64,000 nucleotides of DNA, from positions 1 through 64,000 of the forward strand of contig CAKSSR010000007.1 of the NCBI GenBank assembly GCA_934489735.1, written 5' to 3'. Every line of letters begins with the position of its first letter. Positions within the stretch are counted from its first letter, which is position 1. The notes beneath the pieces are model-generated. The model was given only the letters and a program-made list of their open reading frames with translations, searched no databases and was not told where the DNA came from. Below are positions 7,197-16,700 of the stretch, piece after piece. The DNA comes from an uncultured Eubacteriales bacterium. Its GTDB lineage: Bacteria; Bacillota; Clostridia; Oscillospirales; Acutalibacteraceae. Made by a program: the position numbers and the translations under genes.

Positions 7197-8831
7197 ATGG
7201 CAAAAGATATAATTTATGGTGAAGAAGCAAGAAAAGCACTATTGAGTGGAATAAATCAATTAGCAGACACAGTTAAAATTACATTAGGACCTAAGGGCAG
7301 AAATGTCGTTCTAGACAAGAAATTTGGGGCTCCATTGATAACAAATGACGGAGTGACAATAGCAAAAGAGATAGAATTAGAAAATCCATTCGAAAACATG
7401 GGAGCTCAATTGGTTAAAGAAGTAGCAACTAAGACAAACGACGTTGCAGGAGACGGAACAACAACAGCTACATTGTTAGCTCAATCTTTAATACAAGAGG
7501 GCATGAAGAATGTTACAGCTGGAGCTAATCCAATGATATTACATGTTGGAATTAAAAAAGCAGTTGAAGCAGCAGTTAATTCAATAAAAGAGAATTCTAA
7601 GAAAGTAACATGTTCGGACGACATTGCTAGAGTTGCTACAATTTCTGCAGCAGACGAGTTTATCGGGAAGTTAATAGCAGAAGCAATGGAGAAGGTTTCT
7701 AATGACGGAGTAATAACAGTTGAAGAGTCAAAGACAGCAGAGACTTATTCAGAAGTAGTAGAAGGCATGATGTTTGATAGAGGATACATTTCTCCTTACA
7801 TGGTAACTGATACAGACAAAATGGAAGCTATCATAGACGACGCATATATACTAATTACTGATAGAAAGATCGCAAATATTCAAGAAATCTTACCATTATT
7901 AGAGCAAATAGTTCAGACTGGTAAGAAATTAGTTATCATTGCGGAAGATATAGAAGGAGAAGCTTTAGCAACTTTGATAGTTAATAGATTAAGAGGGACA
8001 TTTACTTGCGTGGCAGTAAAGGCACCAGGATTTGGCGACAGAAGAAAAGAAATGCTAAGAGATATTGCAATCCTTACAGGAGGAGAAGTTATATCTGAAG
8101 AAGTAGGCTTAGAATTGAAAGAAGCTACTTTAGAGCAACTAGGTAGAGCACGTCAGGTTAAGATTGAGAAAGAAAATACTATAATAGTTGACGGGGCAGG
8201 CAACTCAGATGAGATAAAAGCAAGAGTATCTCAGATTAGGAGTCAAATCGAGAATAGCACTTCTGAGTTCGACAAAGAAAAGCTACAAGAGAGATTAGCA
8301 AAATTAGCTGGCGGTGTAGCAGTAATTAAAGTAGGCGCTGCAACTGAGATAGAAATGAAAGAAAAGAAATTAAGAATAGAAGACGCTCTAGCTGCAACTA
8401 AAGCCGCAGTTGAAGAAGGTATAGTAGCTGGAGGAGGAATAGCATTAATCAATGCAATACCAGCAGTTCAAGAAGTAGTATCTTCTTTGGAAGATGATGA
8501 AAAAACAGGCGCAAGCATAGTTCTTAAAGCATTAGAGTCACCACTTCGCCAGATAGCTGCAAATGCAGGATTAGAAGGATCAGTTATAGTTGAGAACGTA
8601 AAGACTTCTGGTAAAGTAGGATATGGATATAATGCAAAGAGTAAAGAATATGTAGACATGATATCAGCAGGTATAGTAGATCCAACTAAAGTTACAAGAT
8701 CAGCACTTCAAAATGCAGCATCAGTAGCAGGAATGGTATTGACAACTGAGTCATTAGTGACAGATATTAAAGAACCTGCAAATCAATCTCAAGGAATGCA
8801 ATCAGATCCTTCAATGGCAGGAATGTATTAA
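7197..8831 (+). CDS. groEL: Chaperonin GroEL
   Basis: 544 aa, full length. It has LGPKGRNVVLDKKFGAP, the nucleotide-site loop DGVTIAKEIEL, VAGDGTTTATLLAQS and the C-terminal equatorial motifs. The C-terminal tail ends MQSDPSMAGMY, lacking the GGM repeats of many GroELs. AAAAGGAG precedes the ATG. CIRCE-controlled with groES. Confidence 0.98.
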   Translation: MAKDIIYGEEARKALLSGINQLADTVKITLGPKGRNVVLDKKFGAPLITNDGVTIAKEIELENPFENMGAQLVKEVATKTNDVAGDGTTTATLLAQSLIQEGMKNVTAGANPMILHVGIKKAVEAAVNSIKENSKKVTCSDDIARVATISAADEFIGKLIAEAMEKVSNDGVITVEESKTAETYSEVVEGMMFDRGYISPYMVTDTDKMEAIIDDAYILITDRKIANIQEILPLLEQIVQTGKKLVIIAEDIEGEALATLIVNRLRGTFTCVAVKAPGFGDRRKEMLRDIAILTGGEVISEEVGLELKEATLEQLGRARQVKIEKENTIIVDGAGNSDEIKARVSQIRSQIENSTSEFDKEKLQERLAKLAGGVAVIKVGAATEIEMKEKKLRIEDALAATKAAVEEGIVAGGGIALINAIPAVQEVVSSLEDDEKTGASIVLKALESPLRQIAANAGLEGSVIVENVKTSGKVGYGYNAKSKEYVDMISAGIVDPTKVTRSALQNAASVAGMVLTTESLVTDIKEPANQSQGMQSDPSMAGMY

Positions 8832-8848
8832 TAACTAGTAAAGAAGAA

Positions 8849-8885
8849 AGTTCAACCTTTATACTTTGGTTGGACTTATTTTTTC
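8849..8885 (+). terminator. Rho-independent terminator of groESL
   Basis: AGTTCAACC (8849-8857) / GGTTGGACT (8868-8876) stem, 10-base loop, then a T-rich run. Confidence 0.85.
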
Positions 8886-8991
8886 TATTAATTTTTTTTG
8901 TTAAATTTCTGTTAAATTGAGGTTTATTATCATTTTTTATGTTATAATTAAGATATTGAAATTAATTTATATCATAAGGTGGTAAAAAAGT

Positions 8992-10371
8992 ATGGCAAAA
9001 TTGAAAAATATATTGAGTTTATCTATAGCAGCTATTAGTTTGGGAACAGTTTTTGCAGGTGGGGCTTATGCAACAGAACAAAATATTGAAAAATCATACG
9101 AAAAAAGAGGAAATATTGAAGGAACTAATAGTATCAAGCAGAAAGAAGTAGAAAATAAGTTAATTACATTTAGATCAGAATTTCAAGAGATATTGTCCAG
9201 AAGATCTGATATAAAGAATAAAGAAATCTTTTTGCGCAATTATATATCAAGTAGATTTAGAGGATTTGATCAAATTACAAGTGAATTTATAGCAAAGAAG
9301 AATGATTCAGACTTTTCCTCATTTCAGAAAGAAATTTGCTTGAAGGCTATAAAGAGTGGCCATAGCGATGAATATGCTGAATTATACGCCCTCAACTATG
9401 TTAATAGCATTGCCAATGGAAATGGACTAAAAAGATCTACAGAATTAGCAAAAGAAGCAACAGATTCCTTGTACAGGCAACAGCCAACTGTGATTAGGAT
9501 AAAATCAAGTGAAGAATTAAAGTCTGATTTATATAATAAAGCATTAGAAAGATATAAAGATAAAGGCAAGGCAACTACATATGTGAATGAATATATCTAT
9601 TTTATGTCACAAGGAAACTTGAAAAGGATTTCAGATGTATATGCAGATCAAATAGTAAAGGGAAGAAATGAAAGAGAAGCAGAGAAATTTGCAATAAATT
9701 ATTTATATGGAATCAGACTTTTTAGCAATAAGACAAAAGCAGAAGAATTTGCAAGACAGACAGTGGAGAATAATAGAAATTATAAGCAAAGCTTAGAATA
9801 TGTAAGGACTTATTTTAAAAATGTATTGGGCGGAATGGGAGAAGTGCACGCTAGAAAAGCAGCGGAGAAAGTAGCTGTTGATATAGAAAAAGCAGAAAAA
9901 GAATATGAAATGCCAGCGTTAGAGTCAAATGGTAGTTACTGCGATCCTAAAGAAGAGGAAGAAATTCTTTACAGAGACTTAATTTCAGCAGGAAAGAATG
10001 AAAAAGAGGCAAGTGCATATGTAAAAGCATATATGAAGATGCAAAGATTAGGATTTTCTGAAGAATTTGCAAATATATATGCAGACAAAATACTCAAAGG
10101 TTTTTCTGAGAAAGATGCGTTAGAATATATGCATGTTTATATAAATGAATTGAACGAAGGCAATTCACCTGAGGCAGCACATGCGAGCGCAAGAAGAGCT
10201 TTAGTAGGAAAAATGAGAAAAAAATTAAAATCTGATACAAATGTTGATGAAGATTATAAAATAATGGACATACAGAGCATACATAGAGCTTCAGACGAGG
10301 CTATATTTGAACAACTTGAGAAAGGTAGTACATTTACAGAGGCAAATAAGTACGTTAGAAGCTTGATTTAA
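8992..10371 (+). CDS. Secreted alpha-helical repeat protein
   Basis: 459 aa with a clear Sec signal peptide (MAKLKNILSLSIAAISLGTVFAGGAYA, cleavage near residue 27). The mature part is almost entirely helical and built of imperfect ~40-residue repeats of the type A-YV--Y----G-S---A--YA--I--G-SE--A, clearest in residues ~180-275 and ~330-400. I do not know the family. Tandem helical repeats in exported proteins often bind other proteins, so a host-directed or cell-surface role is possible. No LPXTG motif or membrane anchor is present, so it should be released. AAGGTGG precedes the ATG. Confidence 0.75.
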   Translation: MAKLKNILSLSIAAISLGTVFAGGAYATEQNIEKSYEKRGNIEGTNSIKQKEVENKLITFRSEFQEILSRRSDIKNKEIFLRNYISSRFRGFDQITSEFIAKKNDSDFSSFQKEICLKAIKSGHSDEYAELYALNYVNSIANGNGLKRSTELAKEATDSLYRQQPTVIRIKSSEELKSDLYNKALERYKDKGKATTYVNEYIYFMSQGNLKRISDVYADQIVKGRNEREAEKFAINYLYGIRLFSNKTKAEEFARQTVENNRNYKQSLEYVRTYFKNVLGGMGEVHARKAAEKVAVDIEKAEKEYEMPALESNGSYCDPKEEEEILYRDLISAGKNEKEASAYVKAYMKMQRLGFSEEFANIYADKILKGFSEKDALEYMHVYINELNEGNSPEAAHASARRALVGKMRKKLKSDTNVDEDYKIMDIQSIHRASDEAIFEQLEKGSTFTEANKYVRSLI

Positions 10372-10457
10372 GAGAAATCTTCTAGAAATTAGTACATAGA
10401 GAAAAACTAAAAGATATTAAAATGTATAATGTAATTCACCATTAAATATGAAAAAAG

Positions 10458-10528
10458 GCACATAATATAGACTTAACTCAGAAAATTTTAAACAGAGATT
10501 GGTCTTAAGTATTATGTGCTTAATTTTT
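10458..10528 (+). terminator. Long hairpin terminator
   Basis: GCACATAATA (10458-10467) pairs with TATTATGTGC (10510-10519), and the inner ACTTAA/TTAAGT extends the stem; a T-rich stretch follows. It lies between the helical-repeat gene and the first small paralogue. Confidence 0.6.
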
Positions 10529-10562
10529 ATTTAGAAATTTTAAGAAAATTATACAAAAACGT

Positions 10563-10592
10563 TTGACAATATGCATGTATATATGTTGTAAT
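10563..10592 (+). promoter_or_regulatory. SigA promoter, copy 1 of the tandem module
   Basis: TTGACA (10563-10568) with a TGTAAT-like -10 at 10587-10592. It heads a promoter/ribosome-binding-site block (…AAATTTTAAAGGAGTGATT) repeated before all three small paralogues. Confidence 0.6.
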
Positions 10593-10625
10593 AAATATAA
10601 TGAAATTTTAAAGGAGTGATTACAG

Positions 10626-10982
10626 ATGGGAAATATTTATGAAGATTTTAAAGAATATTGCGAAAAAGAAGGAATTGACTTTGATTCTTATGCAACACAA
10701 GAAGGAATTAATAATGATGTGACTTTACAAAATGGGAAAGTTACATTTTATTCTGGGAAGTATCTGGCTTTTTCAGAGAATACTAAAGATAAATTCGAAA
10801 AATTTGAAGATTTTTTAGGTAAAATAAGTCAAAGTATGAATTTGAATTGGACGAATTCTAGCCCAAAAAGTCAAGGAATTATGAAGAATAATGTGGAATA
10901 TATTAAAATGCTTGTTTGCTCTCAAAAAGATGTAATGTTTAATGGTGGTATAATATTTTATTTTTCGAATGAAAATGCATAG
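10626..10982 (+). CDS. Small tandem paralogue 1 (GxIYEDFKEYC family)
   Basis: 118 aa beginning MGNIYEDFKEYCEKEGIDFDSYA. It shares the N-terminal half with 11318-11665 and 11893-12315, including the YLAFSE-x5-FEKF block. No signal peptide, membrane segment or known motif. Compared with copy 3 the C-terminus is cut short by a TAG at 10980: DNA encoding the AAELFADGE-like tail follows at 10993-11028 in another frame. I do not recognise the family. Confidence 0.65.
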   Translation: MGNIYEDFKEYCEKEGIDFDSYATQEGINNDVTLQNGKVTFYSGKYLAFSENTKDKFEKFEDFLGKISQSMNLNWTNSSPKSQGIMKNNVEYIKMLVCSQKDVMFNGGIIFYFSNENA

Positions 10983-10992
10983 GTCTAGTTGT

Positions 10993-11110
10993 GAAGGAGC
11001 AGCAGAATTATTTGCAGATGGTGAATGATTAAGGATGAATAGAATTTTTAATGCGTTACATATGCTGACGATAGCGCTATTGTAAATGTTGATAATAGAG
11101 ATGAGTAGTG
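10993..11110 (+). pseudogene. Out-of-frame C-terminal tail and 3' region duplicated with copy 3
   Basis: The sequence encoding EGAAELFADGE followed by ~90 bases nearly matches 12282-12400 after copy 3 (EGVSELFADGE). In copy 1 it is out of frame with the ORF that ends at 10982, indicating an indel in the C-terminal region or a recombination joint. The rest of the 10983-11317 gap is the terminator at 11172 and the promoter at 11252. Confidence 0.5.
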
Positions 11111-11171
11111 AAATGATTGAAAGCTAAACAAAATTTGAAAATAAGTGAAATAATTTTATAAATAATAAGAA

Positions 11172-11210
11172 CCCGGATGGATTTGCTTAATAGCGATTTA
11201 CCCGGGGCTT
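11172..11210 (+). terminator. Repeated terminator, copy 1
   Basis: CCCGG / CCGGG stem around a ~25-base loop, then CTTTT. The surrounding ~85 bases recur at 11753 and 12457 with few changes. Confidence 0.6.
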
Positions 11211-11251
11211 TTGATAATTTAACATAGATATATAAATTTTACAAAAAACAC

Positions 11252-11281
11252 TTGATAATATATGTATATATATGCTATAAT
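11252..11281 (+). promoter_or_regulatory. SigA promoter, copy 2 of the tandem module
   Basis: TTGATA (11252-11257), 18-base spacer, TATAAT (11276-11281). Confidence 0.65.
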
Positions 11282-11317
11282 AATAAATGTAATAAAATTT
11301 TAAAGGAGTGATTGAAT

Positions 11318-11665
11318 ATGGGAAGTATTTATGAGGATTTTAAAGAGTATTGTGGAAAGGAAGGAATTAACTTTGATTCTTATGCTGAAAGAGAAAAAAT
11401 AGAACAAGATGGAGAATTTAATGGAGATACTAAAATATTAAAAAATAAGTATTTAATTTTTTCAGAAGACAGTAAACCAGAATTTGAGAAATTTAAAGAC
11501 TTTTGGAACCAAACAAGTACAAAATTTATAAAATATAACTTAATACGTGAAGGTGCGTCTGGGTTTCTTCGTAATTCTCTTGCGGATTTTCAGTCTATAT
11601 TTGATTGTATAAATAGAGATTTTAGCTCGAGATGTTGGTTAGCATATAACGAAGATGTTGGTTAA
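11318..11665 (+). CDS. Small tandem paralogue 2 (GxIYEDFKEYC family)
   Basis: 115 aa, ATG at 11318 after AAAGGAGTG. It starts MGSIYEDFKEYCGKEGINFDSYA and is alignable to copies 1 and 3 over ~70 residues, then diverges (…SSRCWLAYNEDVG). No signal peptide or recognised domain. It has its own promoter and terminator. Confidence 0.65.
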   Translation: MGSIYEDFKEYCGKEGINFDSYAEREKIEQDGEFNGDTKILKNKYLIFSEDSKPEFEKFKDFWNQTSTKFIKYNLIREGASGFLRNSLADFQSIFDCINRDFSSRCWLAYNEDVG

Positions 11666-11752
11666 ATGATTTACTGGATTAAATTACCAGAGATGAGAGT
11701 AATCTTGTAATAATGTATTAATAATAAGTGAAATAATTTTATAAATAATAAG

Positions 11753-11796
11753 AACCCCGGATGGATTTGCTTAGTAGCGATTCACCCGGGGTTTTA
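11753..11796 (+). terminator. Repeated terminator, copy 2
   Basis: AACCCCGG (11753-11760) / CCGGGGTT (11786-11793), then TTT; the most perfect copy of the three. Confidence 0.75.
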
Positions 11797-11826
11797 ACAT
11801 AGATATATAAATTCCATAAAAAATAC

Positions 11827-11856
11827 TTGACAATATATATATATATATGCTATAAT
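11827..11856 (+). promoter_or_regulatory. SigA promoter, copy 3 of the tandem module
   Basis: TTGACA (11827-11832), 18-base TA-repeat spacer, TATAAT (11851-11856): consensus boxes, likely strong. The TA-repeat length in the spacer could vary between strains. Confidence 0.75.
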
Positions 11857-11892
11857 AATAAATGTAATAAAATTTTAAAGGAGTGATTAAAT

Positions 11893-12315
11893 ATGGGAAG
11901 TATTTATGAAGATTTTAAAGATTATTGTGAAAGGGAAGGAATTGACTTTAACTCTTATGCTGATCGAGAGGGAATTGATAACGATGTTATATTGGATCAA
12001 AATATAGGTATAGAAGTTACTTTCTTTGGAAGGCAGTATTTAGCATTTTCAGAGGAAAGCAAAGATATTTTTGAAAAATTTAAAGGATTTTTAAGCGGAT
12101 ATGATAGAGAATTTAGATTTATAAACAATGATCTCGAAAGTCAAGGATTGGTAGAAGGTAAAGCCAGGAGTTTCCTTGATTTTGAGAATAGGGGACCAGG
12201 AATGTTTTACGATAGCGTAAAATGGTATATTGCATATGTTGACGATAGCGCTGCTAAAGAGGAAAAATTACCTGATTATGAAGGAGTATCAGAGCTATTT
12301 GCAGATGGTGAATGA
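11893..12315 (+). CDS. Small tandem paralogue 3 (GxIYEDFKDYC family)
   Basis: 140 aa, the longest of the three and probably closest to the ancestral form. It begins MGSIYEDFKDYCEREGIDF and ends with an acidic EGVSELFADGE tail. No signal peptide and no recognised fold. AAAGGAGTGAT precedes the ATG. Part of its 3' coding region (the VDDSA segment) is echoed in the non-coding DNA after the gene, showing recent local duplication. Confidence 0.65.
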   Translation: MGSIYEDFKDYCEREGIDFNSYADREGIDNDVILDQNIGIEVTFFGRQYLAFSEESKDIFEKFKGFLSGYDREFRFINNDLESQGLVEGKARSFLDFENRGPGMFYDSVKWYIAYVDDSAAKEEKLPDYEGVSELFADGE

Positions 12316-12456
12316 TTAAGGATGAATAGAATTGTTAATGCGTTACATATGCTGACGATAGCGCTATTGTAAATGTTGATAATAGAAATGATTAGTGAAA
12401 TGCATTGAAAAATAGACAAAATTTGAAATAAGTGAAATAATTTTATAAATAATAAG

Positions 12457-12500
12457 AACCCGGATGGATTTGCTTAATAGCGATTCACCCGGGTTTAATA
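12457..12500 (+). terminator. Repeated terminator, copy 3
   Basis: AACCCGG (12457-12463) / CCGGGTT (12489-12495). It may also end the convergent pfkA transcript. Confidence 0.6.
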
Positions 12501-12504
12501 ATTT

Positions 12505-13551
12505 TTATGATCCGAAAGAAATTCCCATTTGACGGGCAGCTTCTATCACTTGAGAGTCTGTAGGGACGTACTTTAGCTTTTCTGCTATATAGGACAATGG
12601 GACGGCAATAATTTTATCTCCTTTTACTGATGCCATATTACCATAATTCTTATTAATAATCATGTCGGCTGTAAAGGCGCCTAACCTACTTGTTAATATT
12701 CTGTCATACGGAGATATGTCTCCGCCTCTTTGAGTATGACCTGGAACAACAACTCTCGTTTCAATCTTGAGTTCTTCTTCTATTTTGGGAGCAAGCCTAA
12801 ATGATGCTGTTTTATTCTTAGGCTTTTTAGAAAGAGAATTCTCCAGTGAAACAGCTCCTTCAGCGACTGCCATTATAGCATAATTTTTTTCTTCCAATGT
12901 CTTACGTAGTGAGTTCACAATTACAGGGAATTGGTATGGAAGTTCTGGAATAAGTATCATATCTGCTCCCCCAGCTATTCCAGAATACAAAGTTAACCAT
13001 CCAACTTTATGTCCCATTACTTCAACTAACATTACCCTGCCGTGAGATTTCGCAGTTGTTCTAACGCAGTCTATAGCATTTGTTGCCACATCGACTGCAC
13101 TATTAAAGCCAAATGTTACATCTGTACCAAATATGTCATTGTCAATAGTTTTTGGCATGGATACAACATTTAAACCTTCCTTTGATAAAAGGTTAGCAGT
13201 CTTATTAGAACCGTTACCACCTAGTACTACAAGGCAATCTAAATCCATATTTTTATAAGTAGATTTCATTAATTTTACTTTATCATTGTCAGTCCCTTTG
13301 GTCGCTAATATTTCTTTATATGGTTGTCTTGAGCTCCCAATAATTGTTCCTCCCTCAGTTAAAAGCGGGCTTAAGTCACTTTTTTCTATTATTTTGTAAG
13401 TCCCTTCCATTAAACCTTTATATCCGTTCAAAAATCCGAATATTTTTACATCCTTTTTATAATATTTGAAGAGAGATAGACAAACAGATCTAATAGAACT
13501 GTTAAGTCCTTGACAATCTCCGCCACTAGTAAGAATACCTATTTTTTTCAT
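12505..13551 (-). CDS. pfkA: 6-phosphofructokinase
   Basis: 348 aa from the ATG at 13551, which has AAAGGAGG upstream; the longer frame to 13599 has no ribosome-binding site. Motifs: GILTSGGDCQGLN (N-terminal loop), GGNGS (nucleotide loop), PKTIDNDIFGTDVTFGF (catalytic TIDND), EVMGHKVGW and PGHTQRGG. Gly at the position of E. coli G104 suggests ATP rather than PPi as donor, while Lys in PKTIDND is the mixed-substrate/group III signature seen in Clostridia. The canonical GGDGS Asp is Asn here. Committed step of glycolysis. Confidence 0.93.
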   Translation of the reverse strand: MKKIGILTSGGDCQGLNSSIRSVCLSLFKYYKKDVKIFGFLNGYKGLMEGTYKIIEKSDLSPLLTEGGTIIGSSRQPYKEILATKGTDNDKVKLMKSTYKNMDLDCLVVLGGNGSNKTANLLSKEGLNVVSMPKTIDNDIFGTDVTFGFNSAVDVATNAIDCVRTTAKSHGRVMLVEVMGHKVGWLTLYSGIAGGADMILIPELPYQFPVIVNSLRKTLEEKNYAIMAVAEGAVSLENSLSKKPKNKTASFRLAPKIEEELKIETRVVVPGHTQRGGDISPYDRILTSRLGAFTADMIINKNYGNMASVKGDKIIAVPLSYIAEKLKYVPTDSQVIEAARQMGISFGS

Positions 13552-13719
13552 AATAAAAACCTCCTTTAATTTAAGCGTGCACATGTTATAATAATACATA
13601 TATACTATGCAACAAATAAATTATATCACAGTCGACAAAAAAAATCAAGCAATATATGAAAAAATGATAAATTATTTAATCGAGAATTACATAAAATGTT
13701 TAATAAGGATAAGAAAGCG

Positions 13720-13748
13720 TTGATTTTTATACATAATTAGTTTATAAT
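13720..13748 (+). promoter_or_regulatory. SigA promoter
   Basis: TTGATT (13720-13725), 17-base spacer, TATAAT (13743-13748), ~40 bases before the 1159-aa gene; TAGGAGGGAC is its ribosome-binding site. Confidence 0.65.
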
Positions 13749-13788
13749 AAAAAGCAATTATTATTCGTGATATAGGAGGGACTTTAGT

Positions 13789-16700
13789 ATGGGATTTCGT
13801 AGTAGTTTAAAGAAGTTGATGGGGAGAAAGGAAAGGAGAGAAGAGAGCAGTGAGCCAGTTAAAGAGGCTTTTGGTGATAAAGAAGTAGAGCCAAATAAAG
13901 CAGGTCAAAGGACATTTCCTTCATATAGATATATGCAGGAGCTTAAACTTGAACTTAAAAAAAGGGGATCTGCCACTTCAAGCTCAGCTGAGGCAGTTAA
14001 GCCAATGGGAGGAGTTTCAGAAGATGGTGGTGCGAGTCAAAAACCGAGTCAAGAACCGGATCAGGAAGCAAATCAAGAGGAAGAGACAAAAGAAGGGGAG
14101 GATGCAGCTGCCGCAGTATTAGAAGCAGATACTGAAGGAGAAAAAGAAGATGAAGAAGATGAGAGCAAGAAAAGTACTGAAGAAAGTGACGATATGAGCT
14201 CTGATGAAGGGAGTTCATCAGATGGAAGTGATTCAGATGAAGAAGTTAAAGAAGATAAAAAAGCTAAAAAGAAAGAAGAAAAAACTAAGGTAGCTACAAA
14301 AGGAGAAATAGAAGAATCAGTTGGGAAGGAACCCGAAGAGAAACCCGAAGAGAAACCTGAAGAAGAGGAAGACAAAGAAAAGGACCAACCCGAAGAGAAA
14401 CCCAAAGAAGACAAAAAGAAGTCAAGAAGATTTTTTCCATTTTCATTTATTAGACGAAAGAAAAAGGAACCTAAAAAGGAAAGTGAGTTTACTATTAAAA
14501 AGGAGTCAAGCATGTCAAAGTTTTTTGGAGGCGTTAAAAAGGTTGCAGGTTTTATGGGGGATGTTGCCGGAGCAGCGCTTAAGTATAATCCGTTTACAAT
14601 AGGAGGCATTCAAGCTAAAGGTGTCATAGATGCTCTAACTGGTAAGAAAAAAACTGACTTATATAAAATGGGTGAGTTAAAAGATTATTATGACAATATG
14701 ATATTTTTCAAGACATCAGTATCAAAAGAACTGTGGAACAATACAGCCATAGAAGTAGAAAAAAGGGCGAGGGAAAAAATAGCGAGTGAGTATGGCGTGT
14801 CAGAGGTTGTTATGATACCTGGTGGAGTGTTAGAGGATAAGACACCGTTAAGAGAGAGAATTCAAATAATTTATAATCGTGAAGTTTTAAATTGCTTACC
14901 AATAGCAGATGAAAGTACGGAAAAGGCTTTAGAAAGAGAGGAAGCAAATAAAAAACAACAAACCACCTCTGGGCAAGAAGAGGCAGCTAGTGAAAGTGAT
15001 CAAGATAGTGCAGAGGAAGAGGCTACTAAAAAAGAAGATGATGATCCTACAAGTAAGAGCTTTAGTTTACCAGATTTAGTTACAAAGCTTACAGGAAAAG
15101 CATATAATGAAGCTGCTGCTATCTGGAGGAAAAATAGAACTGGAGGAGGTAGCAGTAATGAGACTATATTTGATAAGTTTGGTGGAACTATGAACTATGT
15201 GGCAAACATGGATTATAGGGCATTGATATTAAAGGAATGGTCATTGCATGGAGCGCTTGCGAAACGTCTTGATTCTTTTTACGGAGTTGAAGAAAAGAGT
15301 TTAAAGGATACTTCTTTTAAAGGTCAATTATGTCAAGATGTAGATACCGAAGGATACCTTTACTATCAAAATGCGAAGCCCAGTTTGATAAGGAAAATAA
15401 AAAAAGAGATGATGTTAGATAAAGGATCGGCAAATAAGATAAATGAAGCAAAATCAGTTGACGACAACAATAAAAGCGGCGAATATTCTGATGCAGAGAC
15501 GCAAAAAATGGTTGGCGAAATATTAGTTAAAAGGCAACTTGCTTGTGAGTTAGGTGTACAGAAAGACTTTGGTTTTAGTTATGCTTCGTTAAGTGATGAA
15601 GAAAAGGGGAAAATAAATAGAGCTTATGAAGGACTTAAAAGCCTTGATCCAAGTGTGTATCATACTACAAGATCTAATATAAAAAGTGAAGTAAAACAAG
15701 TGATAGATCAAGGACGAGAGAACTTAAATATAAAGCCATTAATAGAAGATTATTTTGCGATAGTTGAAGATGATAAGGAAATATCTAAAAACTTAAGTAG
15801 ATTAAAACTTTTGGCTGAGGATATAAAAGGAGCATTGGACATGGGAAGGCCAGAAAGAATTGACGGTTTGATGAAAGAAGAAGGGATTGATGGTACAAAT
15901 GAAATTGTAGCAGGGCAGTTTAAGTTGGCATTCGGCAACGTGTTGCTTATATTTAGTATGGCTGAAGCTTTTGCAAAGAAACTTTCAAATAGTAAGGGCT
16001 TTGGAACATATGGTAAGGAAGTAATGGAAAAACTTAATCCTAACAAGAGTAACGGCAAAGCTGAAAAAAATGAAGTTAAAGTCGGTGATGATGTGTTAAG
16101 TGGAAGAATTATTTTACCTACTAAAGACGGTAAGGTAAGCAGAGAAAAATATTTAGAGCTTTTTAAAGACAATAGTTCAAGCTCAAGTTCAAGATATGGT
16201 AGCAGTAATGATAAAGAAAGAGGAGCTAATCCGAGAATTTTAGAAAGAGTAGTTAATGATTTTGTTGAAAAAGGTTTGAAAAGTTATCTTGTTAAAGGCG
16301 ATGATATTAATAATTGGTTAGGAAAACATTCGAATGACTTGGAAATGGGAACCGTAATAACGGCTCTAGAAGAGCGAAAATTAATATCCTTTGAAGAATC
16401 AAATTACGAGGGTATCTTAATGCAAGAAGAGGGAAAGAAAAAGTTTGAGGAGCTTAAAGCAAAAATATTAGAATATGGAAAAAGTCATACAGCAAAATCT
16501 AGTGGTATTAAAGGCGGATATAATGAGGAAGATGTAACAAATCATAAAACAGTGGTGGAAAAAGGAATATTGCAAGAGTCCCTTGGTAGCAAAGATCAAA
16601 CTACCTATTTGCATTTGCTAAAAAATGATTTTAAAATAGATACAACAGAATTACCTACAACCATGAAGTATTTGGGCAGTGATCAAAAAGTAGAAATAGT

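Noticed and set aside
12505..13551. PPi-dependent phosphofructokinase
   Set aside because: The position equivalent to E. coli G104 is Gly (GGNGS), which favours ATP; PPi enzymes usually have Asp there.
14073..14609. 178-codon minus-strand ORF within the 1159-aa gene
   Set aside because: Ser/Phe/Leu-rich shadow produced by the Glu/Lys/Ser-rich sense strand; no ribosome-binding site.
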